A DNA stretch of 64,000 nucleotides from NCBI GenBank assembly GCA_010093515.1, contig MU001672.1, forward strand, positions 191,266-255,265. The letters are read 5' to 3'. This document shows, piece by piece, positions 43,275 to 56,100 of this stretch; within the stretch, counting starts at the first letter, position 1, and each line of letters begins with the position of its first letter. Under the pieces are notes generated by a model. That model worked only from the letters and a program-made list of their open reading frames with translations. It was not told where the DNA came from and searched no databases. The stretch comes from Lineolata rhizophorae. Its lineage: Eukaryota > Ascomycota > Dothideomycetes > Lineolatales > Lineolataceae. The translations under genes and the position numbers were made by a program.

Positions 43275-46200
43275 ATGCCGTCGAGAAAGCGGACGCGCGA
43301 CGAGACGGAGTCGGAGGACGCGACGATGCCGCCGGAGCCCAGCTTGCTGGACCGGCTGCGCAACATGTGGGAGTTTGCGAGCTTGATGCAGTATATCTTC
43401 ATCTTCGGCAAGGTGGTCAAGATCGACGAGGATTTCGATATTGAAGTATGGATCCACCAAGACATCCACGTTGCGCACGCGGCGTATGCTGATGCGACTT
43501 CATCGAGCAGGATTTGGAGACCGAGTGTTTGAGGCCAGGGCCGTCGGAGAAGTTGGCGGAGATTGGCTTAGCTCTACTCAAGTTCGTTTCGTCGCACAGA
43601 GGCTTGACGTAAGTCGTATATAGTAGCAGGCTATGAAATTTTATGGTCGAGGCTAACGATCGTCCAGCCTAGAGCTCTTCGACGAATACACGCGCCGTCA
43701 GTACGTAGCTAAGGCACCGCAGCGTAACCCTTTTGGGGAGGAAGAGGAGCCCAAAAAGTTCGCCGACTTCGACGTGTCCACCAAAATCCGCGTCCTACAC
43801 CAGCTCTCAACTTGGACTTTGTGGAACCCCGACCGGATTCGCGAGCGCATGCCTGAGCAGCGCGACGTCGATCAGACACAATGGCGTATCGAACAATTCG
43901 GTTGGGATGACGAGGACCGATCGTACTTCCTCCTTGACGATGACCGGCTCTACCGTCGCACCGATCCTCCACTTCCGAAACCGACTCCAAAGTCGAAGTC
44001 GAAGGCAAAATCGAAGTCAAAAGCGCGCACACGAACGGCTGCCAGAGCAGCCAAACGGCGCAAGGTCATTACTGACAGTGAGGCGGACGAGGATCATGAA
44101 GAAGGCGCAGATGGGGAGGATGAAAACAAAGACCAACCTCAGGACGATGGCCTCGGAGGCATGAAGTGGGAGTGCATTTGTGTGACGATGGATGACTATA
44201 CGGCGTTCATGGGATCCATCCGCCGTAGCAAAGATCCAAACGAGAAGTCTATGTACAAGCGTCTCCAGGAAGAGGTCATACCGGTGCTGGAGAAGAGGGC
44301 CGAAGAGCAGCGTAAAAAGATGATAAGGAGGCAGAAGGAGCTGGAGAACCTGCAGAAAATGGCCACGGCAAAGCGCTCGAGTCGCATTGCAGACAAAATC
44401 GGGAAACAGCGTGAGCGGGAGGCTGCTGAAGAAGCAGAGCGAAAGAAAAAGGCTGAATTGGCTAAGGCCAGGAAGGAACAGGAGAAATTGAAGAAGATGG
44501 AAGAGGTACGTTTTTGCAGTTGCTATGGGTATTGGGATTTGCTAACGTTGCGCTCTCTAGGCACGCATGTCACGTGTTCAGACTCGAGAGCAACGCGTCA
44601 AGGAGCGTGAGATGAAGCGCGTGCTCCACGAGCAGGAGCTTGAGAAGTTGAAAGAGGATAGCGAGAAAGTTGGAGTGGACACGTCCGATTCGCGTTTATC
44701 AGAACGCCACCTAAAGGCGGAAATGAAGAAGCGCCAGATGGAATTGGAGAAGATCGCTCAAGAAGACGATGAGTGGATATTTGATTGCGCTGGATGTGGC
44801 GTTCATGGCCAGAACGTGGTGAGTTATTATGATACTTCTGTGCGGGCAAACTTTGGCTGACTGGCCCCCAAGGATGATGGTTCTCACAGCATTGCCTGTG
44901 AACGTTGCAACGTTTGGCAGCATAGTGCTTGCAATGGTATTTCAAAGAAGGAAGCTGAATGCGAGGATTTCCACTTCGTGTGCGGAGACTGCAAGCGCCG
45001 TGAGGAAGAAGCTAATCGCCCGAAGATTCCACCACTCAAAATCAGGCTTGGCTCGTCTTCCTCGCCTCAGAATGGCGAAACGTCGATCAAGGACACCGCT
45101 GACGATGCTGCTGCGTTTCAAATGAGTCCGTCGCAGCTTTCTCAGCACGGAACACCTTCCGGATCCTTCCAACAGCCGTTCCTACCTCCGAGTGGGTCGC
45201 CGTACTACAATAGCCCCGCTCAGAAGTCGCCTGTAAAGCAGGCCCAACCCGTGATTGAGGTCTACAGGAGCGTGCAATCGTCGCCTTCAGCTCAAGGGAC
45301 ATCAGCGGGGATGAACGGTTTTCTCTCACGACCACAGCCGAACGGCACGAGTGCATCAAACGGCACCGGGGCCCTGACAACCTCTCCGGATCGTCCGTCA
45401 TCATCTTGCACCAATGCGAATGGTGCAAATGGGCAAGGGTCCGCATCCGACCCTACAAAAGGAGAATTTCAATGGCCAAAGCCATCCGCTTCACTCCAGC
45501 AGTTCCAGACGTCGGTCCAATCGAAAGCGTCTGAGCCACGTCCTCCCCCGTTTCAATCCCCTAGTCAACCGCAACAATCGCAGCCGCCGATGGCGTGGCC
45601 TTTCCAAAACAACGTTCCCTCAACCACGCCCGGCTCGCACATCCCTCCGACAACCCCCAACACCTCTTTCTCTACGGGCCGCGGTCGCACCCCATCTTCA
45701 TCATTTTCCCTCCAAAACAGCCCGCCGCTCCACCCGCCTCAACTACCCCCTCAACATCCATCACACGCGCCCACCACAGGCACCACTTCGCCCGCCCCCG
45801 GGATCCCCGCGTCGACGCCCGGCTTCTCCCCCACGAAGCACAGCCCGCCGCGCCCGGCGAGCCAGGGCAACTCGAGCAGCGCCGCGGCAAGCTTCTCGGG
45901 CCTGGCCACGTCGCGCCGCGGCTCGGCCGCCGGCTTAGGCGTCGCCGGCGCCGAGGGCCACCACGCGACGGTGCTACCGCCGGCGCCACACCTCCAGCCG
46001 AGCAGCGACTTGATGCAGGAGAACAGGGGCGTACCGGTGAAGCGGACGCCGGAGCGGCCGCAGCAGCCGCCAATGCCGTCGGCAGCGATGCAGCGGGAGC
46101 ATGTTGATCCGGCGAAGGTGAAGCCGGGCGAGATTGAAGCTCAGGCTGGGGTCGGGGAGAGGATGCACTTGGACATGCCGGTGCCGGGGAAAGGGGCGGA

Positions 46201-46276
46201 GATGCCGGAGCCGATGGAGGTGGATGGCAGCGCGAAGGAGGTGGATGTGGGGATGGATGTGAATGGAACGGGTTGA
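43275..46276 (+). CDS. DDT/WHIM-like and PHD-finger chromatin protein (RSF1-like)
   Basis: Five exons: 43275-43445, 43511-43608, 43668-44505, 44561-44818 and 44873-46276, 922 residues; all introns are 54-65 bp GT-AG and in phase. The N-terminus (LLDRLRNMWEFASLMQYIFI, FGKVVKIDEDFDIE, DLETECLKPG, LTLELFDEYTRRQYV) resembles a DDT domain. VLHQLSTWTLWNPDRIRERM and QWRIEQFGWDDEDRSYFLLD are WHIM-like. A Lys/Arg/Glu-rich coiled-coil region (about residues 285-440) follows. A PHD finger (Cys4-His-Cys3) lies at about residues 443-497: DCAGCGVHGQN, SIACERCNVWQHSACNGI, FHFVCGDCKRR. The 420-residue C-terminus is Ser/Pro/Gln-rich and disordered. DDT-WHIM-PHD architecture is known from chromatin-remodeller subunits such as RSF1, so a nuclear, histone-reading role is likely. 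The donor at 44819 (GTGAGT) was preferred over one 3 nt upstream. Confidence 0.85.
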
Positions 46277-49200
46277 TGGGATGGGAGTGGACGGTGGACG
46301 GTGGATCGATCGATGGATCGATGGATTGCTGGGCCGGCTGGGGGTTTGAACTGAGCGACGAACAGCTCGCTCTTAAAGCAAGGAACTGCCCTTAGACATG
46401 CAGGGTCCATTCTGGATCACCCGGCATTTTGTTGCGCATGTAGTAATAGGGGCCTGTTTGGTCTACTTCCTTCTATGTTTTCCTACCTTTCCCTTTTCTG
46501 GAGCTTTGCGTCGGTTGGATGGAGCCCACCAGGACTTTGAGTGTGGAACAGCGGTGGACGCGTAGTAGATGGCGTACACGGGCAAGTCAGCGGTTGAAGA
46601 GCTGGCGCCTGTTTGAGGTTGTCATGCATGCATCTTCACGGAGGATAGAAAACTTTCCTAGACTAGCATAATTAGACATAGGCTGAGAGCAATAGCAATT
46701 GACCTGACTAATATGTTAATAGGTGGTGGATTTAGAGCACCTTGGATTCTCAACGTGGAAAAATAAATGCAAACAGACAACAAACAAATATACAATTCAA
46801 GACGCATACGATGGAGCCTCCATAAATCACGTGCAGTACGCGGCACACTCCCGGGCATTCCACAATCGCAACCATCTATCGCTAGACTGGGCTACACGAT
46901 AAATGTGGACTAAAATACGTGGAAGTAGAGATAACAAAATGCCTGCCAAGTTCAGCAAAATATCCTGCAGAAAAAGCTGTCCACTTCGCAGTATCCACCG
47001 TTTAAGCAGGGATAAGTATTTCTTGGTGATACAGATGGAAAGTGTCGTCGCTTTACCTTAGCTACATGTCATCTCTCGCAGTACATTTTTAGTCACCATG
47101 GAAATCCCTACGTTCTTAGTTGCACTAAGATATCCTTCTTTTCTTGATCTGCTGCGATGAGTATGGTTGTAACAACGTTTGGTCACTTATCTATTAATGG
47201 TTTTACGATTGGTATTTTCTCTCGGACTCCGGCTTTCCAAAGGCACACGAATTACTAGGGAAACCGTGTGCATCTTGTCTTATTCTTTTTTTTTTTTTGC
47301 CCCCTTTTCTTCATAGTTTTCATTGACTCTTGGAAATTTTGTGCCAGCTTCGACTGATACACCGTATGAAATATTCTTATCTCAAGCCATTCGCACCTGA
47401 GGAGTGTACTATGTCCAGGACAAATATTTTGTTGCGCTTTAGATAACCCTGAGAAAATTTTGCAACTGTTAATTGGATTTTTTTGTTACTGCAGGATGGA
47501 TTCATAATTGTCTATCTGGATATAATGACTCGAAAGAGCTCTACTAACCAAAGTAGTCATTCATTGACACTTTGAAACTCGCTTGCTTGCTAAATGAATG
47601 TGAATTTTGCTAGAGTCTTTTGTAGTGTTAAGTATTACGATTTAGCACTAAATTGAAAAGGGATAAACAAAAGAACCTAACCTATATACTAGAGCGAACT
47701 CCTTCTACTGTAGAGAGAATAAACTGTATGTCTATATCATTCTATTTGCGTGGGATAACAGTTTAAAATAGCAGTAACTTTTACGAGACACAGAAATGTT
47801 ATTTCGGCATTCCAATTGCCTAATGGATGAATGCGCCCAGAACGCACATGGATCTGGATCGCATTGAAGTGTCGTATGTTAGCGTGGATGACTTCCGATC
47901 GCGAGAGCACCTGGAAAACCACCGTGAACTCAACAATCATTATTTCGGTCCAGCCGTCGTGTTGGATATCTCATTTTGTTCGCATTTTATATCCACCACA
48001 ATAGTCATGGATCTATGTGACTATCTTAAGACAGCATGCCTGCCATCATTTAAGATGGCCTACACTCGCCATCTGGAACCAGTGGCCTCTAAACGCTCTC
48101 CACCGAGCGGGAAAAGCATTTGGCGCTGGAGCACCGATTCTGATTCCCCATTCTTCTCGAAATAAGACCTCTAGATCACGATAAATTACGCACTTTGAGC
48201 CGCTCTCCAAAAATGTCTGCGAAGGCGAAGAATAACGAACGAACAGGAGTTGCCGAAGTAAGCTGCCCACAGACTCATGCTCTTAATCGGCGTTGACGCG
48301 CTCTATCTAGCGGAGTAACGAAGACGGTAGCGGGGTCTCCCAGGGCGGGCCATGCCAAGACGAGGGACCGGCCGCAGTTGATATGAAGGCCAAGGAGAAA
48401 TGGGAAGGCATCCCACGTGTATGGGCAACCGAGAACCGGGACAACAGAATCGGCGCTGTGGCCAATGAAAGCACCGCTTCTGAGAGGATACACAGTTGGC
48501 TGTCAGAAAGTCAGAAAGATCAATACTGGCACGGGCTAGGCTACATTCGCGCATTTGACAATCTGTCAAAGACGATAACGGGAAGGCAACCGAATGAAGG
48601 CACCTAGGATAAGGCAACCTGGCCGAGGTAAACAAAAGAGTGCAGCTGAGAAGGCAACTTGGATGGAGGCTTCCCCCTGATCTCGGGGGGCACCATGGAC
48701 TGTGCATGTGTCAGGGGCTATTACTTGTCGCTAGGAAGAATAGTGTCCAATCAATTACATCTAGCATCATATCAGTTCGCTTCACTCCTATTTTGCCCCA
48801 TGGCAGGTGATGGCGTCCACAGCTGCATAAGCGCGACCGGTCACCGGAGTACCGAAGTTGTCTAGTGTCCGCTGAGGGACCGCCTTGTGTTCTTTACGCG
48901 GGCATCGCTGTTTTCAAGTTCCGGTTTGAAACTCGCGCGAGCCACAGAAACGACTGGATCACAGGATCCTCTGACGTTGTAACCTGCCCTCAAAAATTAT
49001 ATTGGATGAAATATGCGCGAAGTGGCTGAGTTGCTTGTAAACGTATGGTTCAAGGCAGACTCAAGGCGTTTCTCAATTAGAAAGGGTGAGAATGTCCGAC
49101 TGTAAGGCTATATAAGAGAGCTTTTGGCCCTCCAAAACGCTTTTTGAATAGAAATCGAACTTCTTGTCCGTTGCTCTTCAACAAATACGCATTTCTACTG

Positions 49201-50045
49201 CCATCTGACTTCTCAAGGAGTACCAAGACGGTCCTTAGACTTGCTCACCTGCTTGCATCCAACCGTCAAGGATCTCGCGACCATACCCGGAAATTTAAAT
49301 GCCGCCGAGGCTTACATGAGAGGTGGATTCTGTTTGTTAAAGTTATGGATAAAAGTGGGATGCGAGCAACGCGCGGAAGTCCTTCGCTTTTCCATTTGTG
49401 ACCCATAGTCAATTTGTCGCCTCGTCGCCTAACTTTTGAGGATGTCTAGCCGCTTCCGATTGGGGTGGATCTGCCGCCGGCCAAGTTGCGCAATTTTTTT
49501 CTTGTTTTCTTAGCGCGATACTTTGTTTAGCACGCTTGCAGACACTCAAATTGACTATAAAACTGGTTTAGCTGGTTTCAGAATGCCCCCTGCAGTTCTA
49601 CCAAAGTGAAATAGCTACAGTAGCTCGTTGGTGCCTGGAACCTCAAATGGGAGGAGGGAAGGGTTGTCAGCATATGGATTGCAACTCGTAGCCGGCCATG
49701 GCTCGACAAGCCTGTTCAAATCGACCTCAACACATTCGAACGTCGTTACACCTAGCCACTCATGGACCATGGATACTGGTAGCCTTTTGCATATGGATGA
49801 CCGCATGGATAGCGCGCGAGGGACTGCTTGCCTTCTTATCTAGCATTTGTGATTTTGCGATGGTCGCCGACGCCGACGCACTCCATGCCGACTGCTTTCT
49901 GGATTTCTTGGGTTGCTCTTTAAAAGGGCCATCCATACTGTAGTTATGGCTTGAACTGCTAGAGCGGGGCATTCTTCAATATAAATCGTGCAAAAATCAC
50001 AACTTTTTGGGTCTCCTGAAATCAGAACTGCTTGGAAATATCAAG
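46277..50045. other. 3.8 kb gene-poor, mostly AT-rich stretch
   Basis: No convincing gene. AT content rises sharply from about 46650 to 47800. A T run sits at 47288-47299. Readings such as 47827-48165 (+) and 48303-48707 (-) are short and featureless. A TATATAAG box at about 49108 precedes an 85-codon reading (49144-49401), but no product can be recognised. Two overlapping - strand readings at 49615-49806 (WLGVTTFECVEVDLNRLVEP) and 49760-49972 (SMDGPFKEQPKKSRKQSAW) lie head to head with the zinc-finger gene and could be a small broken gene. Confidence 0.4.
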
Positions 50046-51833
50046 ATGAGTAAATTTACTCTCTTCGAGTCCGTGTGTCCAGGCCTAACTTACCTTGTCA
50101 GACTTTAACACGCTGCAGGATCAACAGCTACCGCCAGTGTCAGCAGTGTCATAGTTGCACGATTTGGTACAGTCGAGAAGCAGGACCTGCCACCCTCAGT
50201 CCTCCTCCATACTCTGGCGCCGATCCGCATAGCAGCAGCTTCTCCAGTACCTCCAAGCGTTCCTGGAAGGTACACATCGCCGCCAGGAACCCCCCAGCAC
50301 CAGGGATTCAGCCTCGACCTGCCACTGCAACGGCATCTTCAAAAGGTCATCACTCACTCCAAAGCTCGTTGCCCGAGTCAGCCTCTGCTGCAAAAGGAAG
50401 AAGGCATTCTCTAAGGAAGAAGTTCAAGAAGGCCATGAAGTTCGTTTTGCCAGCCCTACCGAAGGTGGATGAGTTTGAAAAGCAGGTCATAGGTCCGGCC
50501 TGCCAAACATACAACACCGACGACCTCTTAGACGGGCAAGCCACCTCGATGATTCTGCCCTCTTCGGCGTACACCACCGACAACATGTTTCCGGGGCAGA
50601 TGTTTGAAATGGGGGATTCTCGCGAACCCGAAGAGCTTGATGCAAGTCGTCTTCCAGCCGAATTGGAAGCAGGAGAGGTCGAACCACGTGCGGTTGCTGC
50701 GCCGACTTTTGCCCGCCCACTTACACAGGGTATCGATGGTAGTCTGTCGGAGCCTATTGGCAGCCCGGGATCATCTTTGGATCAGTCTGCCCAAGCTTGG
50801 TCCTCAATATCCAGCAGCCCTCGCGACGGATGCGAGTATGGAGCATCGTTTCCGTTTCAATCAGGTAGACAGGATCAAGGCAATAACGTCCTCGAGGGTA
50901 TCGGTGAGCCTCGTTGCCTCCCAGATTCTTGGCCCCATCCATTCTCTCCCGCCGAAGGCACCACGACACCCGACGACTTTTCTCCTATATCTCAACTCGA
51001 CCATCGTGCTTCTCGCCCAATCCCATCCGCCTATAGCGAGGACTCACTCTTGCGTCTTGGAAATGACAGCTCGTATCAACCTTGGGGCCCTTCTAAAGGC
51101 AGCATGTATCAGACCCCGGCATCGGACGAGGGCGGGTATGCTCCCACTCGTGATTTCCAAGAAGTCTGTTTGCCCAATTCTGCCAACTCGGCCCCCTGGG
51201 TGGGAACTTTTGATGCGCAGGAAACACGGCACTACAATGGTCAGTACGTGACCAACAGCGAACCACCGGATCCCGCCAATAGGAACGCAACGATGGAATC
51301 TGTAGTTGGTACCAAGGCTCCTCAATTTGGAATGGCCAGGCAGGTTCAGGTCACCCCTGTAGCGTTCTGTGGAGGAAAGGACAGGTCAGCACCACTGAGA
51401 CATAGACTGTTTCCCAAACAGGCGTAAGTACTCACTAGTACACTCTGTGCTTATGCCTGTCTGACGACTTCGCAAAATACGAAGCAAGACGCATCTAAGC
51501 AAAAGTGGCAATACAGCCAGAGATGCATACCACGACCCAGATCCATCAAGTCAGTTGTTAGGCATGCAATCTTGCCCTGACTGGTCTTTGGCGTGCGAAT
51601 ACTGTGACGCGAAGTTCACTGGGCAACTGAACTATGCCCATCAAAACAAGAAGCGACATTACGACCATACGTGTCCGGCATGCCCGCGGAAAGCTGGCGA
51701 TAGAGAGAAGCGAACTTGCCGGATCTGTGGAAAGCTTCTCTCCAGGTCAGACGCTCGCCAGAAACACGAGAAAGACATGCACCGCGACGTGTATTCGTCT
51801 CTGCCTCCTTTCAAGCGGGCTAGGCGACAATGA
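50046..51833 (+). CDS. C2HC + C2H2 zinc-finger protein, paralogue B (putative transcription factor)
   Basis: Model: exons 50046-50068, 50119-51423 and 51485-51833, 558 residues, phases 2 and 2. An acceptor at 51499 would also keep the frame and remove 5 residues. The first exon (MSKFTLFE) uses a GTCCGT donor, so it is less certain. After it comes INSYRQCQQCHSC, with the Cys-x2-Cys aligned to that of paralogue A at 5103-7074. Then come a basic amphipathic segment (HSLRKKFKKAMKFVLPALPK) and a Ser/Pro-rich middle of about 330 residues. Finger 1 is C2HC (C480, C483, H501, C506; motif AKFTG...NKKRH) and finger 2 is C2H2 (C521, C524, H537, H542; CRICGKLLSRSDARQKH). An extra Cys-x2-Cys (506-509) sits between them. 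The form is like fungal paired fingers with the F-x-G...N-x-x-R-H and S-R-S-D-A signatures. Probably nuclear and DNA-binding; targets unknown. Confidence 0.7.
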
Positions 51834-53092
51834 TTTATCCGATTTTGCAGGCCTGGAAGGTCACGTCAGAAGCACGGCACGGGCTTGCCAGGTTGGCTTG
51901 TGAAACGGCGTTCTGGAGTGGAAAGTTAAGAGGAGGAGCTGTTGGACAGCTACAAACCCTATGCAATAGGGACTGTGCCCGGGAACGTCTCGAAGGTATC
52001 AAGCCATCCCTTAATAACCGGAGTTGAACTTCGACGACACTTGGATCGAATACCTCGGTTTCCTAAAGCGGGCCTTTACTGTTAGCTTATGGAATGTGAC
52101 GCGGCTACCTGTAGCTCGCGACTGGCAGTGCCAGAGCGTTGAGCCTGTTACAATTTCCCATAGTTTCTCCTTACAGAGAGCATTAATAACAACCGGATTT
52201 CTCCATATTAGCTCCTATTCCCACCTGCCTCGAATTGTAGTACTACTATCCAGAGCATGAGGATTGAAGGGTTGGTGGCGGTATGTGTCGTAATTTGACT
52301 TGTGGAATGACTTGCAAGGCACCAAGAGCGTAGACACGAAGTTATCGAGTATAACAACAGGCAATCAATGTAGGAGATAATAATTCGCAAAGGGTGAGTG
52401 CTCAATGCTTTGTGCAAGGGAGGACGGGACGAAGAAGAACTGGGAGGCTCTTCGAATTAAGGGGCTAGGTCGGAAAGCGCGGCATCTACGGAGCTTTGCG
52501 GTCGCAACGACGGAGTGCGCTTCTGCCTCGTCGCAGAGGCGGGATATGTTACCCCAACTTTTCTCAGCTGCAGAAGCCACAGCGCATGATAGCTCGTCCC
52601 TCCCACCAACATTTCTCGCGGCTGGCCAATTGTTCAGGGTGAGATACGTTCGTCCAAGAGAACGCGCGGGTCTGATGGGGTCTGGATCGGCAAGTCGGCT
52701 CGTTTTCGTTTCATTGTGGTGGTCACTTCTGCACGCGGTATTGAGTGGCGCACCGCAGCTGAACAACCCTTGCAGCGTTTGGCGAGAGCCATGACTTCAT
52801 TAAACACGGCTGATGGCTGGAATGTGCGTCAAGCTCACAGCCATCAAGGACTATCTTGAGGCGGAGGAAATGAAAGTAAGTGATAGCCTTGTAACGTCAA
52901 TATTATTGTGTTGATACAAAATTTTACTCGATAATTCCACAGTTGGTCCAGAAACTCGCCCCCAGTCTACGTCTTGTCAACAGATATGCTCTTCTCAAAT
53001 ATCTTCCTAGGTAGCCTGACGCCAATGAGGCTATTCCCTTGAATTTTTCCACGTGCAATATCTGTTCCCATTATTCTAAATGCTCCACGCCA
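51834..53092. other. Intergenic stretch with one tiny spliced reading
   Basis: No recognised gene. A tidy two-exon reading exists at 52813-52875 plus 52943-53014 (MAGMCVKLTAIKDYLEAEEM, then LVQKLAPSLRLVNRYALLKY), with GTAAGT donor, CACAG acceptor and matching phase, 44 residues. It may be a fragment of a decayed gene. Confidence 0.35.
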
Positions 53093-53147
53093 AGTTCTCA
53101 GCCTCGTCGTCTACAGAACAAAACTAGTTAGCCCGAGGCTGAGAACT
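53093..53147. repeat. Inverted repeat with 14-bp perfect arms
   Basis: AGTTCTCAGCCTCG at 53093-53106 pairs exactly with CGAGGCTGAGAACT at 53134-53147, leaving a 27-nt loop. It stands alone in a gene-poor region and may be a hairpin terminator or the remains of a small inverted-repeat element. Confidence 0.75.
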
Positions 53148-56100
53148 CATCGGAGAAATGCTGGAAACCAGGCGCTCTCCCGGTTGTCTCAACTGCTCAG
53201 CCACCTTGAGGCGGAATCCGAACGAAACTCTGCCTTGACGAAGGTGCGACTGAGATATTCGAACTGGTCGCATCGGAGGCAAACGACTCAGCCGCCAGTG
53301 CTCCTATGCCGACGGGACTGAAAGCCGCGCAAGATTTGAAATCTTAGGAATTCCGCTCCTGAGCCCTGCGTCGTTACGTGGAAGTATCTCTGAGGCCAAG
53401 TTCCCATGTGCAGGTCACTTATTATCAAGCCTTCCTTAACAGCGCAGCATGAACGATTCTCATTCGATCATCATTGTTTCCCTTCTTCCCTTCGTGTATT
53501 GCGTAAATACGGGTTAGAAATTCGATACCATTTGGTCTTGTTTAACGCCTCTGGAGACAGTGTGCCTGATGAATTGCGGCCTTTACCGAATAAGAGGGCG
53601 CCATGATGGATCGTCGAAACGAGGATGATACTGTAATTGAGCTGCTCACATACCGAGACTTAAGTACAACCATAGTTGAGACATTGCACGCCTCTACGTT
53701 CCTCGAAATGCCGACTCTTGTCTTCTCCATCACTTAATCCGAAGTACTACACTCTAACTCTAGCCTGTTCAGCCCCTCAATGTAGAACATATCCGTCACG
53801 CACCGCACTCTCTGGGAACCTAACCTGCCTCCGCACTCCCAACACAACGCACTCCGACTTTTTCCTCCCCTCTCCCCACCCAGGACAACCAATACGCGCT
53901 CTACTACGCCGTATCCAAAGATCCCCTAGACAAGCCGCCAAGTTCCCTCGCAAACCAGACCGCCACCGACGTATTGTCGAGCCTCCGCACCTCAATCGGC
54001 GCCTCCGCACGCCCCCGCCGTCACCCGGCACAGCACGACGAGTCTCCCAACCGGCACGAGCGCCCCGGAGGACTCGAGCAATGTCAGCATCCCTAACCTC
54101 TGTGCAGCTGCCGTCGCCACCGCAGGCCCGCGTGGGTTTCCCCACCGAGACGCGCATCGTGCCCGAAGGGAGCGGGCGGCGCCTTCACGCCGGATGCCTC
54201 CGCGCCTCCGGGCCCCTCGACCGCGCCGCATGGCGCAGAATAGCCGAGTGAGGCCGACGGGCCGGGCGTCGCACCTCGCGGACGGCGTGCCGGGGCGATT
54301 GGCTGGCGTGCTAGAGCCGTTGGCTAACGAGACGGGGCCGGCGAAAGTCCCCGCCGCGCTTCGTCGCCCGCCTCGTCGCTGTCGTGAGCCCGCGTTCCGT
54401 CGTTGTCGGCGGCGGCGGAGCTCCGCCCGGACGCACACCTGGACCGCAGACGTCGCCAGTGATGCAGACTGCCGCTCGGCCGCCGAGCTCCTCCTCGCCG
54501 GGCTCGTCGCCGGCTTCGCGTCCCATTCCAGTCGTGACTCTCGACAGCATTACGCTTGCCTTGACCTCGGTCGATGCCTCGGCTGTCACGCCGGGCTAGA
54601 CGGTAGCCGTATGCGATACACTGATGATTGATGCGACGTCAGGCTCCATGAGGCTAGTGCTTGTTGCCGAAAGTGGTAGCGCAGGCCGCTTATACTGCGT
54701 CGTCGGCTCGTAGCACGGTGGCGGCAGAGGAGTCGAGCGTTGATGTAGGGGATATATTGGCAGCGGATTGAGTAAGGGCTTAAGTCGTCAGCAGAACGTT
54801 TACTAAACCTGCGAGTGTAGCGGAGTTTATGAGAAGTTCAAAGAAGGCTAACAGAAGGGGATAGGAGGTATTGAAAGTGATAATATTAGGTCTAGATATA
54901 ATATTAGTTGCATACAATAGGCCACGTAATATTTAATTGAACTATAACAATAAGAATAACGCAATAGCTTAAACGTATGGCTACGTCTCTTCTGTATCAT
55001 GATATCCCTACCATTGCCCTCAAGATGCTTGAATAATGATATAAAGTTGCATGTAGGCTTATTGGTTGTTCTGAGTCCCTCTAGAGTCCGTGTAGGCCTC
55101 TGCGAATAGCGGTTCTCCCTTGAAATCACACGCCCTTTCTCTAGATAGTCACGAATTTGATCTACTACCGGTCTTTGGTGTGTACCTCACTCACAGTTTG
55201 TGTACAAAGCTATGGACTTTAAGAAAGCCTAGAATGTTTCCTTTAGAGCGCGTCTTGTATACGCTAACCTCGCGAGAGTACAGAAACGAGGGCCTCCTAG
55301 CGTGCTGTAGTAGAGTGTCAAGTCCTAGTACATAAATTGGGCTCGTTCATGGTTTCTTTCTCTCCCTTAGTTTTCCTCAACTATTATAGTTTCCACTTTG
55401 CAACTTTCAACTTCTGCATTTTAGCACAACTTCAGTTCAATATGTTCCTTAAATAGGAAATTCACTTGCTTTTGTTGTTTATCATTGCCCATCCCTCCTA
55501 CTATTCAATAGTACTGTACTAGGAAATGAGTAATTAGTGCAGCGACCTTGTGACTTAATAGCGACGTCTCTCGCGCGCCGTCTCTGCAAGGCGATCTTTC
55601 AATGGACCTATCCTTTTCCACGAACCGTGCTTTTCCTATGCTGCATACCTTTCGCTATGCGGTATACGCGCTATGCACGTACTCTTCGCATGGTTGTACG
55701 ATCTCCCTAACTCACCTCCAGAAGATTGAGTGAAGCGAGATCGAGTGTAACGAGCAAAATGAGCGTAGTTCTTGTAGAAGAGTGCATTTAGGGACTTTTA
55801 AACCAATCAAATGCTGAGAATAGAGTGAAAACAAGAGTTGGAAGCTCTAGACGATAGTACAAAGACGGTTCAGGTTCGCTAATGCACTCATTTTCTCTCC
55901 TCGACTTCTGTAATTTTTTTTCTCTCTTTTATCTGGTCACTAAGCTAAGGGGCTAGAATATTTCGGTAATTCTGTCATGTGAGATGGCGTCCTAAACCAT
56001 AATACCTCTGCACCGGCCCATGCGCATGTGGGACATTGTTCACAGCCGTTAGGGGAGCGGCCGGTCTAGTTCCTTTTCTTTTTCAACATTAGGGGAATTA

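Noticed and set aside
52813-53014. Two-exon 44-residue gene
   Set aside because: Splice signals and phase agree, but the product is tiny, unrecognised and in a decayed region, so it is mentioned only as a possible relic.
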